In this document: in pieces, positions 1 to 5,893 of the stretch
How positions within the stretch are numbered: the first letter of the stretch is position 1
Layout: each line of letters starts with the position of its first letter
Origin: Candidatus Blautia equi
Lineage (GTDB): Bacteria > Bacillota > Clostridia > Lachnospirales > Lachnospiraceae
Length of the DNA stretch: 5,893 nt
Direction of reading: 5' to 3'
NCBI GenBank assembly: GCA_018064695.1
Contig: JAGHUU010000076.1
Location: 1 to 5,893 of the forward strand
The notes under the pieces: model-generated
Told to the model about the DNA's origin: nothing
Seen by the model: only the letters and a program-made list of their open reading frames with translations
The model's database searches: none
Made by a program: the position numbers and the translations under genes

Positions 1-106
1 GGTTTCTTTTTTTTATAAAATATGTATAAAAATTATCGGTAAAAACTAGATTTAGCGCATAAGTTTTCATGTACTACAAGTTTTGCTGTTTTTTTAACGA
101 AATGTA

Positions 107-135
107 TTGAAAAAAAACCAAAACAACGTTACAAT
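107..135 (+). promoter_or_regulatory. Predicted sigma-A-type promoter of the decarboxylase operon
   Basis: The -35 box TTGAAA (107-112) is separated by exactly 17 bp from the -10 box TACAAT (130-135). Each box matches the vegetative consensus at five of six positions. Transcription would start near base 142, giving a leader of about 54 nt before the first start codon. It is the best-spaced promoter I see in the AT-rich 195-base upstream stretch, and no comparable promoter was seen in the short gaps between the five downstream genes, so it probably drives the whole operon. Confidence 0.65.
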
Positions 136-155
136 TACATCGGCTATTTTTGGTT
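116..155. promoter_or_regulatory. Inverted repeat over the operon promoter, possible operator
   Basis: AACCAAAA (116-123) and its exact reverse complement TTTTGGTT (148-155) form an 8-bp inverted repeat with a 24-bp spacer. The arms bracket the -10 box and the predicted transcription start, and they lie 32 bp apart, about three helical turns. The position would suit a dimeric regulator. The DNA here is very A/T-rich, so a chance match is quite possible, and I cannot assign a regulator family. Confidence 0.2.
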
Positions 156-195
156 GTACTTTTTTAAATTTTTATAAAATGGAGGGTAAACAAGA

Positions 196-1632
196 ATGAG
201 TAATGCAACACAAAGCTTAGCAGGCACAAGAATTTCTTCTTTGCTTGACGCAAACAGTTTTGTTGAGATTGGTCATGGCGTTACTGCCAGAGCAACCGAC
301 TTCAACTTAGCTGAGAACAAAGCACCATCTGACGGCGTTATCACCGGTTATGGTGTCATCAATGACCGTCCTGTATTTGTATACAGCCAGGACGTATCCG
401 TATTAAACGGAACCGTTGGTGAAATGCATGCAAAGAAGATCACAAAATTATATGACCTGGCTATGAAGACCGGCGCACCGGTAATTGGTCTGGTTGACTG
501 TGCTGGTATTCGTCTTCAGGAGTCCACAGATGCTCTGGAAGCTTTTGGAGAGATTTACCTGAAACAGACTCTTGCATCCGGCGTGATCCCACAGATCACC
601 GGTATCTTCGGAACCTGTGGTGGTGGTATGGCAGTAGCTTCCGCTATGGCTGACTTCACCTTCGTTGAGAGCAAAAAAGGAAAAGTATTTGTAAATACTC
701 CTAACGCTCTTGAGGGAAACACCGCTGAGAAAAATAACACTGCATCCGCTGAGTTCCAGGCAGCTGAGACCGGCGCTGTAGACGGCATTGGCACTGAGGA
801 TGAGATCCTTGCAAAGATCCGTGACCTTGTAACCATGCTCCCAGCTAACTGCGAAGACAACGACGCATTCGTAGAGTGTGACGATGATCTGAATCGTGTT
901 TGCGAGGGTATCGAGAACGGAGCTGCAGATCCTGCACTTACCGCTTCCGCAATCGCAGATGACAACGAGTTCGTAGAGCTGAAAGCAGCTTACGGAAAAG
1001 ATATGGCTACCGGCTTTATCCGTCTGAACGGAGCAACTGTTGGTGTTGTAGCTAACAGAAGCGCAGTTTACGATGAGGAAGGCAACGTAGCAGAGAAACT
1101 TGACGGAACCATCAGCGCAAGAGGCGCATGGAAAGCAGCAGAGTTCGTTAAATTCTGTGACGCTTTTGATATCCCAGTACTTACTCTTACAAGCGCTACC
1201 GGCTTCAAAGCTACTGTATGTGCTGAGAAGAACATGGCTAAAGCAGTTGCAGCTATGACCGCAGCATTTGCTGATGCTACTGTTCCAAAGGTAAACGTTG
1301 TTGTAGGAAAAGCTTATGGTACCGCATATGTAGCTATGAACAGCAAGTCCATCGGTGCTGACATGGTATACGCATGGGAGAACGCAGAGATCGGTATGAT
1401 GGATGCTTCCCTTGCAGCTAAGATCATGTACGCAGGATCCGATGCAGCAACCCTTACTGAGAAAGCTAATGCATACAAAGCACTTCAGTCCAGCGTTGAG
1501 GCTGCAGCAGCAAGAGGCTATGTAGACACCATCATCGCTCCAGCTGATACCAGAAAATATGTTATCGGCGCATTTGAAATGCTGTTCACTAAGGAAGAAG
1601 AACGTCCGGCTAAAAAACACGTAACAATCTAA
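196..1632 (+). CDS. Acyl-CoA carboxyltransferase subunit (12S/MmdA/PccB-like), divergent
   Basis: This 478-residue protein belongs to the crotonase-fold carboxyltransferase family (PccB, MmdA, transcarboxylase 12S), which moves a carboxyl group between biotin and an acyl-CoA. Two domains are visible. The N-terminal half holds DGVITGYG (46-53), HAKKI (78-82), GAPVIGL (93-99) and SGVIPQI (128-134). The C-terminal half holds ATVPK (361-365), KAYGTAY (372-378), GADMVYAW (387-394) and a DTRKYVIGAFEML tail (451-463). It is shorter than usual (about 510-520 residues), mainly because the N-terminal helix is missing. Active-site loops differ: DCAGIRLQES (101-110) for DSGGARIQEG, GTCGGGM (139-145) for GPCAGGA, and SATGF (333-337) for DVPGF. 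GGAGGG (181-186) lies 9 bp before the ATG and fixes the start. The family call is firm. Methylmalonyl-CoA, malonyl-CoA or glutaconyl-CoA are all possible substrates. Confidence 0.85.
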   Translation: MSNATQSLAGTRISSLLDANSFVEIGHGVTARATDFNLAENKAPSDGVITGYGVINDRPVFVYSQDVSVLNGTVGEMHAKKITKLYDLAMKTGAPVIGLVDCAGIRLQESTDALEAFGEIYLKQTLASGVIPQITGIFGTCGGGMAVASAMADFTFVESKKGKVFVNTPNALEGNTAEKNNTASAEFQAAETGAVDGIGTEDEILAKIRDLVTMLPANCEDNDAFVECDDDLNRVCEGIENGAADPALTASAIADDNEFVELKAAYGKDMATGFIRLNGATVGVVANRSAVYDEEGNVAEKLDGTISARGAWKAAEFVKFCDAFDIPVLTLTSATGFKATVCAEKNMAKAVAAMTAAFADATVPKVNVVVGKAYGTAYVAMNSKSIGADMVYAWENAEIGMMDASLAAKIMYAGSDAATLTEKANAYKALQSSVEAAAARGYVDTIIAPADTRKYVIGAFEMLFTKEEERPAKKHVTI

Positions 1633-1645
1633 GAGAGGTGAGCAT

Positions 1646-2371
1646 ATGAAACAGATTTTAAAGAAAGTATCTGCTCTTTTAGCAGTTGCTGCATGCTCCA
1701 CCGCTGTGATCTTCTCCGGATCTGTTGCTACATTTGCTGATGAGGGAAAACCTGAGATCATGGAAAGCATTCAGGGTGCTGTTGGACAGCTCACTGAGGA
1801 ACTGATCGGTTTCTCCGATGAAGAGCTCCAGGGCCTCATTGACAAAGGAAACGGCTTCACTATTTCCAGTGCTGAAGCATGGATGGCTGCCAGAGAAGAA
1901 GTTGGTGCATTCGTAAGTGTCGGAGAACCTTCCGTAGAGTTCGATGATAAAATGTACGCTGCAACTGTTCCAGTAGATTTTGAAACCTATGATGCAAACT
2001 TCGTTTACATCTTTAACGAGGAAGGAATTGCAGAGACCTGTACCGTAGATATCCAGTATCCACTCTCTGAGAACATGAAGAGAGCCGGAATGAACACCGT
2101 TATGGGTCTTGGAACCGTATTTATGGTTCTTGTATTCCTTATGTTTATTATTTCCCTGTTCAAATTTGTTGGCGGCGGAAAGAAGAAAACCGCAGCACCT
2201 GCTGCTGCACCTGCTCCGGCTCCGGCACCAGTTGTCGAAGAAGAGGAGTATGTAGATGACCTTGAGCTGATCGCTGTTATCGCAGCTGCCATTGCAGCAA
2301 GCGAAGGCGCAGAGAGCGCAGATGGATATGTTGTTAAGTCCATCCGTAAAGTAAATCGTAGAGTTAGATAA
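1646..2371 (+). CDS. OadG-family (gamma) subunit of a Na+-pumping decarboxylase with extracytoplasmic domain
   Basis: A 241-residue membrane protein, probably the small subunit that anchors and assembles the decarboxylase. Residues 1-31 form a signal peptide: a basic start, a hydrophobic core, and a plausible signal peptidase I site after ATFA (28-31). A lipobox-like VAAC (14-17) is also present, but hydrophobic residues continue past it, so I prefer peptidase I. Residues 32-145 form an acidic soluble domain placed outside the cell, resembling the DUF3887-type domains seen in clostridial relatives (recalled, not searched). One membrane helix (about 150-175) follows, then a KKK stop-transfer stretch, an Ala/Pro linker (182-196), and the family's C-terminal tail with DDLELIAVIAAAIAA (204-218) and DGYVVKSIRKV (226-236). 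Classical OadG is under 100 residues and lacks the outer domain. The gene starts 13 bp after the upstream stop, with AGAGGTG as binding site. Flanking carboxyltransferase and biotin-carrier genes support the role. Confidence 0.8.
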   Translation: MKQILKKVSALLAVAACSTAVIFSGSVATFADEGKPEIMESIQGAVGQLTEELIGFSDEELQGLIDKGNGFTISSAEAWMAAREEVGAFVSVGEPSVEFDDKMYAATVPVDFETYDANFVYIFNEEGIAETCTVDIQYPLSENMKRAGMNTVMGLGTVFMVLVFLMFIISLFKFVGGGKKKTAAPAAAPAPAPAPVVEEEEYVDDLELIAVIAAAIAASEGAESADGYVVKSIRKVNRRVR

Positions 2372-2393
2372 TCAACCTTAGGAGGATTTAAAA

Positions 2394-2759
2394 ATGAAAA
2401 GTTATACCATTACCGTTAACGGAACCGCATACGAAGTAACCGTAGAAGAAGGTACAGGCGTAGCTGCAGCAGCAGCTCCAGTAGCTAAGAAAGCAGCTCC
2501 AAGAGCAGCTCCAAAGGCAGCAGCAGCTCCGGCAGCAGGTGCAGGCAGCATCGCAGTTAAAGCTGGTACCGCTGGTAAAGTTCTTAAGATCGCAGCAAGC
2601 GTAGGTCAGGCAGTTAAAGCTGGTGACAGCGTAATCATCATCGAGGCTATGAAGATGGAGATCCCAGTAGTAGCTCCTCAGGATGGTACCGTAGCAAGCA
2701 TCGATGTTCGTGAAGGTGATGCTATTGAAAACGGAGCTACCCTGGCAACATTAAACTAA
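2394..2759 (+). CDS. Biotin carboxyl carrier protein (GcdC/MmdC/1.3S-like)
   Basis: This 121-residue protein carries the carboxyl group as carboxybiotin between the transferases and the membrane beta subunit. The N-terminal segment MKSYTITVNGTAYEVTVEE (1-19) is typical of decarboxylase and transcarboxylase biotin subunits. An Ala/Pro/Lys-rich flexible linker spans about 24-51. The biotinyl domain (about 52-121) contains EAMKME (84-89). Lys87 (codon 2652-2654) is the predicted biotinylated residue, 34 residues from the C-terminus as expected for this family, and the AMKM context separates it from lipoyl domains. A consensus AGGAGG (2380-2385) lies 8 bp before the ATG. It is the only biotin domain in the operon, so the 5S-type protein encoded later must use it in trans. 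A biotin ligase is needed but is not in the window. Confidence 0.94.
   Translation: MKSYTITVNGTAYEVTVEEGTGVAAAAAPVAKKAAPRAAPKAAAAPAAGAGSIAVKAGTAGKVLKIAASVGQAVKAGDSVIIIEAMKMEIPVVAPQDGTVASIDVREGDAIENGATLATLN
2471..2530 (+). repeat. Short repeats encoding the Ala/Pro linker of the biotin carrier
   Basis: AGCAGCTCC occurs four times, at 2471-2479, 2492-2500, 2504-2512 and 2522-2530, within the flexible linker of the biotin carrier. Spacings are multiples of three, so repeat-mediated expansion or contraction would keep the frame and only change the reach of the swinging biotin arm. This is a coding low-complexity repeat, not a mobile element. Confidence 0.7.
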
Positions 2760-2775
2760 TTCAGGAGGTAGTCAA

Positions 2776-3924
2776 ATGTCTTATGTAACAGATACAATGT
2801 CTAACCTGATTCATCAGACAGCCTTCTTCAATCTGACATGGGGCAACTACCTGATGATTCTGGTGGCATGTGTGTTCTTATATCTTGCTATCGCCAAGGG
2901 CTTCGAGCCACTTCTTCTTGTGCCGATCGCATTTGGTATGCTTCTGGTAAATATTTATCCGGACATCATGATCAATCCAGAAGATGCATCTAACGGAGTT
3001 GGTGGTCTTCTGCATTACTTCTATATTCTGGATGAGTGGAGTATCCTTCCATCCCTGATCTTCATGGGTGTAGGTGCTATGACCGACTTCGGTCCACTTA
3101 TCGCTAACCCTAAGAGCTTCCTGCTTGGTGCAGCTGCTCAGCTGGGTATTTACGCAGCATATTTCCTGGCTATCTTCCTTGGATTCAATGGAAAGGCAGC
3201 AGCAGCTATCTCCATCATCGGTGGTGCTGATGGTCCTACCTCCATCTTCCTTGCAGGTAAACTTGGCCAGACCACACTGATGGGACCTATCGCCGTGGCA
3301 GCATATTCCTATATGTCCCTGGTTCCAATTATCCAGCCACCTATCATGAAACTCTTCACTACTGAGGAAGAGCGTAAGATCAAAATGGAGCAGCTTCGTC
3401 CTGTATCTCAGCTTGAGAAGATCCTGTTCCCAATCGTCATCACAATTGTTGTCTGCCTGATTCTTCCTACCACAGCTCCACTTGTTGGTATGCTGATGCT
3501 TGGTAACCTCTTCAGAGAGTCCGGCGTAGTTAAACAGCTTACTGAGACCGCTTCCAACGCACTTATGTACATCGTAGTTATCCTTCTTGGTACCTCCGTT
3601 GGTGCATCCACCAGTGCTGAGGCATTCTTAAATGTAAGTACCCTGAAGATCGTTGTTCTTGGTCTGATCGCATTTGCTTTCGGTACCATGGGTGGTGTCC
3701 TTCTTGGAAAACTTATGTGTAAGCTTTCCGGTGGCAAGATCAATCCTCTGATCGGTTCCGCCGGTGTATCTGCCGTACCTATGGCAGCCCGTGTTGCTCA
3801 GAAAGTTGGAGCAGAGGCAGATCCTACCAACTTCCTTCTGATGCATGCTATGGGACCAAACGTAGCAGGTGTTATCGGTACTGCAGTAGCAGCCGGTACA
3901 TTCATGGCAATCTTTGGAGTGTAA
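2776..3924 (+). CDS. oadB: Sodium ion-translocating decarboxylase subunit beta (OadB/GcdB/MmdB family)
   Basis: A 382-residue polytopic inner-membrane protein that decarboxylates carboxybiotin and couples this to Na+ export. Its length is in the usual range for the family. Hydrophobic segments include about 24-40, 44-60, 114-137, 167-190, 216-242, 262-284, 290-315 and 360-380. Family signatures are intact: GGADGPTSIF (149-158) with the conserved membrane Asp152, AYSYMSLVPIIQPP (176-189) with Tyr179, and NPLIGSAGVSAVP (323-335). In the last motif Asn323, Gly327 and Ser332 have the same spacing as the functionally important Asn, Gly and Ser of Klebsiella OadB. The C-terminal GPNVAGVIGTAVAAG (360-374) is also typical. 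AGGAGGT (2763-2769) is 6 bp before the ATG. Sequence alone cannot say whether its native complex is an oxaloacetate or an acyl-CoA decarboxylase, since the beta subunits of both types are homologous. Confidence 0.94.
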   Translation: MSYVTDTMSNLIHQTAFFNLTWGNYLMILVACVFLYLAIAKGFEPLLLVPIAFGMLLVNIYPDIMINPEDASNGVGGLLHYFYILDEWSILPSLIFMGVGAMTDFGPLIANPKSFLLGAAAQLGIYAAYFLAIFLGFNGKAAAAISIIGGADGPTSIFLAGKLGQTTLMGPIAVAAYSYMSLVPIIQPPIMKLFTTEEERKIKMEQLRPVSQLEKILFPIVITIVVCLILPTTAPLVGMLMLGNLFRESGVVKQLTETASNALMYIVVILLGTSVGASTSAEAFLNVSTLKIVVLGLIAFAFGTMGGVLLGKLMCKLSGGKINPLIGSAGVSAVPMAARVAQKVGAEADPTNFLLMHAMGPNVAGVIGTAVAAGTFMAIFGV

Positions 3925-3942
3925 TTTTTAGACTTTTGTATC

Positions 3943-3976
3943 CGTTACAGTTCAGTTATGTGACTGGACTGTAACG
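3943..3976 (+). promoter_or_regulatory. Intercistronic hairpin between beta-subunit and 5S-type genes
   Basis: Bases 3943-3956 pair with 3963-3976 to give a 14-bp stem, with one G-U pair in RNA (T3952/G3967), closed by the six-base loop TATGTG. A run of only four T starts 6 bases downstream (3982-3985), so this is not a convincing intrinsic terminator. It may cause partial termination, or protect or process the mRNA so that the genes upstream and downstream are made at different levels. It lies inside the longest gap (82 bp) of the operon. Confidence 0.6.
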
Positions 3977-4006
3977 AGATCTTTTAGAACAATAAGGAGA
4001 ACAAAA

Positions 4007-5419
4007 ATGGCAGAATTACAGAAAAAACCTGTTAAAATTGTGGAAACCATTCTGCGTGACGCTCATCAGTCTCTGATCGCTACCCGTATGAGCACTGAGC
4101 AGATGCTTCCAATCGTTGAGAAACTCGACAAAGTAGGTTACCATGCAGTAGAGTGCTGGGGTGGTGCTACTTTCGATGCTTCCCTTCGTTTCCTGAAAGA
4201 AGATCCATGGGAGAGACTTCGTAAACTGAAAGACGGTTTCAAAAACACCAAACTTCAGATGCTGTTCCGTGGTCAGAACATTCTTGGATATCGTCCATAC
4301 GCAGATGACGTAGTAGAGTACTTCGTACAGAAATCTGCTGCTAACGGAATCGATATCATCCGTATCTTTGACTGTCTGAATGATATGCGTAACCTTCAGA
4401 CCGCTGTTACCGCAGCTAACAAAGAGGGTGCTCATGCACAGGTTGCTCTTTCCTATACTTTAGGTGATGCTTACACCATGGAGTACTGGACTGAGATCGC
4501 TAAGAGAATCGAAGAGATGGGTGCTAACTCCATCTGTATCAAAGATATGGCTGGTCTTCTTGTTCCATACAAAGCTACCGAGCTTGTATCCGCTCTGAAA
4601 GAGACCGTATCCATCCCGATCGACCTTCATACCCATTACACCTCCGGTGTAGCTTCCATGACTTACCTTAAAGCAGTTGAGGCTGGTGTTGATATCATCG
4701 ATACCGCTATGTCTCCATTTGCTCTTGGTACTTCCCAGCCAGCTACCGAGGTTATGGTTGAGACCTTCAAAGGCACCTCATACGATACCGGATTTGATCA
4801 GAACCTCCTTGCTGAGATCGCTGACTACTTCCGTCCAATGCGTGACAAAGCTCTTGAGACCGGTCTTCTTAATCCTAAGAACCTTGGCGTTAACATCAAG
4901 ACTCTTCTTTACCAGGTACCAGGCGGTATGCTTTCCAACCTTACTTCCCAGCTGAAAGAGCAGGGTGCTGAGGACAAGTACTATGACGTACTTGAGGAAG
5001 TACCACGCGTACGTAAAGATATGGGTGAGCCACCACTTGTAACTCCATCTTCCCAGATCGTTGGTACTCAGGCAGTTATGAACGTTCTGTTTGGTGAGAG
5101 ATACAAAGTTGTTACCAAAGAGACCAAAGACATCCTTTCCGGTAAATACGGCGCAACTGTTAAGCCATTCAACGAGGAAGTTCAGAAGAAGTGCATCGGT
5201 GATGCAGAAGTTATCACCTGCCGTCCAGCTGACCTCATTGACAACGAGCTTGACAAACTCCGTGGAGAGATGGCTCAGTACAGCCAGCAGGATGAGGACG
5301 TTCTGTCCTACGCTCTGTTCCCACAGGTTGCTACAGACTTCTTCAAATATCGCCAGGCTCAGCAGACTGGTGTTGACGAAGCAGCAGCAGACACCAAGAA
5401 CGGTGCTTATCCAGTTTAA
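4007..5419 (+). CDS. oadA: Oxaloacetate decarboxylase subunit alpha / transcarboxylase 5S-type carboxyltransferase, no biotin domain
   Basis: This 470-residue cytoplasmic protein is predicted to transfer the carboxyl group between oxaloacetate and biotin, leaving or consuming pyruvate. The N-terminal TIM barrel of the HMGL/DRE-TIM family carries the metal site: Asp18 in TILRDAHQS, Lys179 in CIKDMAG (expected to be carbamylated) and His208/His210 in DLHTHYTSG. Further signatures are LFRGQNILGYRPYADD (86-101), RIFDCLND (119-126) and TAMSPFALGTSQPATE (233-248). The conserved carboxylase domain follows with PGGMLSNL (305-312), EVPRVRKDMGEPPLVTPSSQIVG (331-353) and FGERYK (362-367). Full-length OadA proteins continue to about 590 residues with an Ala/Pro linker and biotin domain. 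Here the protein ends soon after the conserved domain, so the separate biotin carrier must substitute. AGGAG (3995-3999) is 7 bp before the ATG. Pyruvate carboxylase subunit B is an alternative, but no biotin carboxylase gene adjoins. Confidence 0.92.
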   Translation: MAELQKKPVKIVETILRDAHQSLIATRMSTEQMLPIVEKLDKVGYHAVECWGGATFDASLRFLKEDPWERLRKLKDGFKNTKLQMLFRGQNILGYRPYADDVVEYFVQKSAANGIDIIRIFDCLNDMRNLQTAVTAANKEGAHAQVALSYTLGDAYTMEYWTEIAKRIEEMGANSICIKDMAGLLVPYKATELVSALKETVSIPIDLHTHYTSGVASMTYLKAVEAGVDIIDTAMSPFALGTSQPATEVMVETFKGTSYDTGFDQNLLAEIADYFRPMRDKALETGLLNPKNLGVNIKTLLYQVPGGMLSNLTSQLKEQGAEDKYYDVLEEVPRVRKDMGEPPLVTPSSQIVGTQAVMNVLFGERYKVVTKETKDILSGKYGATVKPFNEEVQKKCIGDAEVITCRPADLIDNELDKLRGEMAQYSQQDEDVLSYALFPQVATDFFKYRQAQQTGVDEAAADTKNGAYPV

Positions 5420-5434
5420 TATTTAAAAATGTAG

Positions 5435-5468
5435 AAGACCCCACTGCAGCAATGCAGTGGGGTTTTTT
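5435..5468 (+). terminator. Intrinsic terminator at the end of the decarboxylase operon
   Basis: A perfect 10-bp GC-rich stem, CCCCACTGCA (5439-5448) with TGCAGTGGGG (5453-5462), is closed by the GNRA-type tetraloop GCAA and followed at once by six T (5463-5468). Upstream A and G residues (5435-5438) can extend pairing into the T tract. It starts 16 bp after the last stop codon and separates the operon from the next gene. Confidence 0.95.
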
Positions 5469-5483
5469 GTATGTCCTCATGGC

Positions 5484-5512
5484 TTGCTATACTTTTGCAT
5501 TTAGGCTATAAT
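5484..5512 (+). promoter_or_regulatory. Predicted promoter of the downstream flavoprotein gene
   Basis: A perfect -10 box TATAAT (5507-5512) stands 17 bp after TTGCTA (5484-5489), which matches the -35 consensus at four of six positions. Transcription would begin near 5519, about 31 nt before the ATG at 5550. Its place just after a strong terminator suggests the next gene is an independent transcription unit. Confidence 0.75.
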
Positions 5513-5549
5513 ACAGAAATGAGATTTTGACAGGAAGAGGATTATTTCT

Positions 5550-5893
5550 ATGAGCAAAGTGGCGATCGTTGGTGGCGGCCCGGCAGGTATGCTGGCTTCC
5601 ATTATCCTTGCTGAGAGCGAGAAGGGGCATGAGGTCCATCTCTATGAGAAGAATGAGAAGCTTGGAAAGAAGCTCTTTATCACCGGCAAGGGCAGATGTA
5701 ATGTGACTAATGCCTGTGATGTGGAAGAGCTTTTTAAAGCAGTCATGACCAATCCAAAGTTTTTATACAGTGCTTTTTATACCTTTGACAATCATCAGAT
5801 GATGGATTTCATGGAGCAGAGCGGTGTTCCGCTTAAGGTGGAGCGCGGAAACCGTGTATTTCCGGAATCCGACCATTCCTCCGATGTGATCCG
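5550..5893 (+). CDS. NAD(P)/FAD-dependent oxidoreductase, YhiN/HI0933 family (3' end outside window)
   Basis: Only the first 114 codons are present; the frame is still open at the right edge. The protein starts with a Rossmann dinucleotide-binding fold: VAIVGGGPAGM (4-14) and, at the end of the second strand, VHLYEKN (29-35), whose Glu33 would bind the FAD ribose. The block KKLFITGKGRCNVTN (40-54) is the hallmark of the HI0933-like/YhiN flavoproteins, and RGNRVFPESDHSSDVI (99-114) is also characteristic. Family members are about 400-420 residues long, so roughly 300 are off-window. The biochemical role of the family is not established. AGGAAGAGG (5532-5540) is 9 bp before the ATG. Codon use is less biased than in the operon: three of its four proline codons are CCG, whereas the operon strongly prefers CCA. 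This fits lower expression and a separate function. Confidence 0.9.
   Translation, partial: MSKVAIVGGGPAGMLASIILAESEKGHEVHLYEKNEKLGKKLFITGKGRCNVTNACDVEELFKAVMTNPKFLYSAFYTFDNHQMMDFMEQSGVPLKVERGNRVFPESDHSSDVI

Noticed and set aside
1..14. GG followed by an eight-T run at the left edge, like the 3' end of a terminator from an upstream gene
   Set aside because: The stem would be outside the window, so this cannot be supported.
1..195. Possible riboswitch or T-box in the leader of the operon
   Set aside because: The predicted transcribed leader is only about 54 nt and A/T-rich, with no stable stem or conserved motif; too short for known riboswitch classes controlling such operons.
179..199. A six-codon frame (MEGKQE) whose TGA stop overlaps the start codon of the first gene as ATGA, resembling a coupled leader peptide
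   Set aside because: No Shine-Dalgarno precedes its ATG. The GGAGGG lies inside it and serves the gene's own start, so the overlap is probably accidental.
1686..1697. Lipobox-like VAAC (residues 14-17) suggesting that the OadG-type subunit is a lipoprotein
   Set aside because: The hydrophobic core continues past the Cys to a better signal peptidase I site (ATFA, residues 28-31), and the protein has its own membrane helix, so lipidation is not needed.
448..1770. A 440-codon open frame on the minus strand, antisense to the first gene and the start of the second
   Set aside because: It lies opposite genes with clear family motifs. Its product is Cys/Ser-rich without recognisable domains, and its openness follows from the strong codon bias of the plus-strand genes.
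4677..5426. Two overlapping plus-strand frames (4677-4955 and 5091-5426) inside the 5S-type gene
   Set aside because: They are out-of-frame shadows with Leu/Arg/Ser-rich, motif-free products and no convincing ribosome binding sites.

Overview
The window looks like a chromosomal piece of a Gram-positive anaerobe of the Clostridia, most likely Lachnospiraceae. The basis is strong AGGAGG ribosome binding sites, moderate GC with very AT-rich intergenic DNA, GAG/CCA/CTT/GTA-rich codon use, and a biotin-dependent, sodium-pumping decarboxylase operon of a kind common in gut clostridia. The taxonomic call is inference from style and gene content; no marker gene is present.

Layout. Bases 1-195 are an AT-rich leader with a good sigma-A-type promoter (TTGAAA, 17 bp, TACAAT). 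Five tightly spaced plus-strand genes follow: (1) a 12S/MmdA-type CoA carboxyltransferase (196-1632); (2) an OadG/gamma-type membrane subunit with a signal peptide and an extra extracytoplasmic domain (1646-2371); (3) a biotin carrier protein with the AMKM biotinylation site (2394-2759); (4) the OadB/GcdB/MmdB-type beta subunit, the sodium pump (2776-3924); (5) an oxaloacetate decarboxylase alpha / transcarboxylase 5S-type protein without its own biotin domain (4007-5419). A 14-bp hairpin lies between genes 4 and 5. A strong intrinsic terminator (5435-5468) closes the operon. A new promoter (5484-5512) then drives a separate gene, a YhiN/HI0933-family flavoprotein that runs off the right edge (5550-5893).

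How the parts fit. One free biotin carrier could serve two carboxyltransferases: the 5S-type protein (oxaloacetate/pyruvate) and the 12S-type protein (an acyl-CoA). The beta subunit would decarboxylate carboxybiotin and export Na+, with the gamma subunit holding the complex together at the membrane. The gene set equals the catalytic parts of propionibacterial methylmalonyl-CoA:pyruvate transcarboxylase (12S, 1.3S, 5S) plus a Na+ pump. No biotin carboxylase gene is in the window, so ATP-dependent carboxylation is not suggested. The 12S-type protein departs from PccB/MmdA at several normally conserved active-site loops, so its CoA substrate is open. This is the most interesting point in the window, together with the two-transferase architecture. 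I see no mobile element, CRISPR array, rRNA or tRNA.
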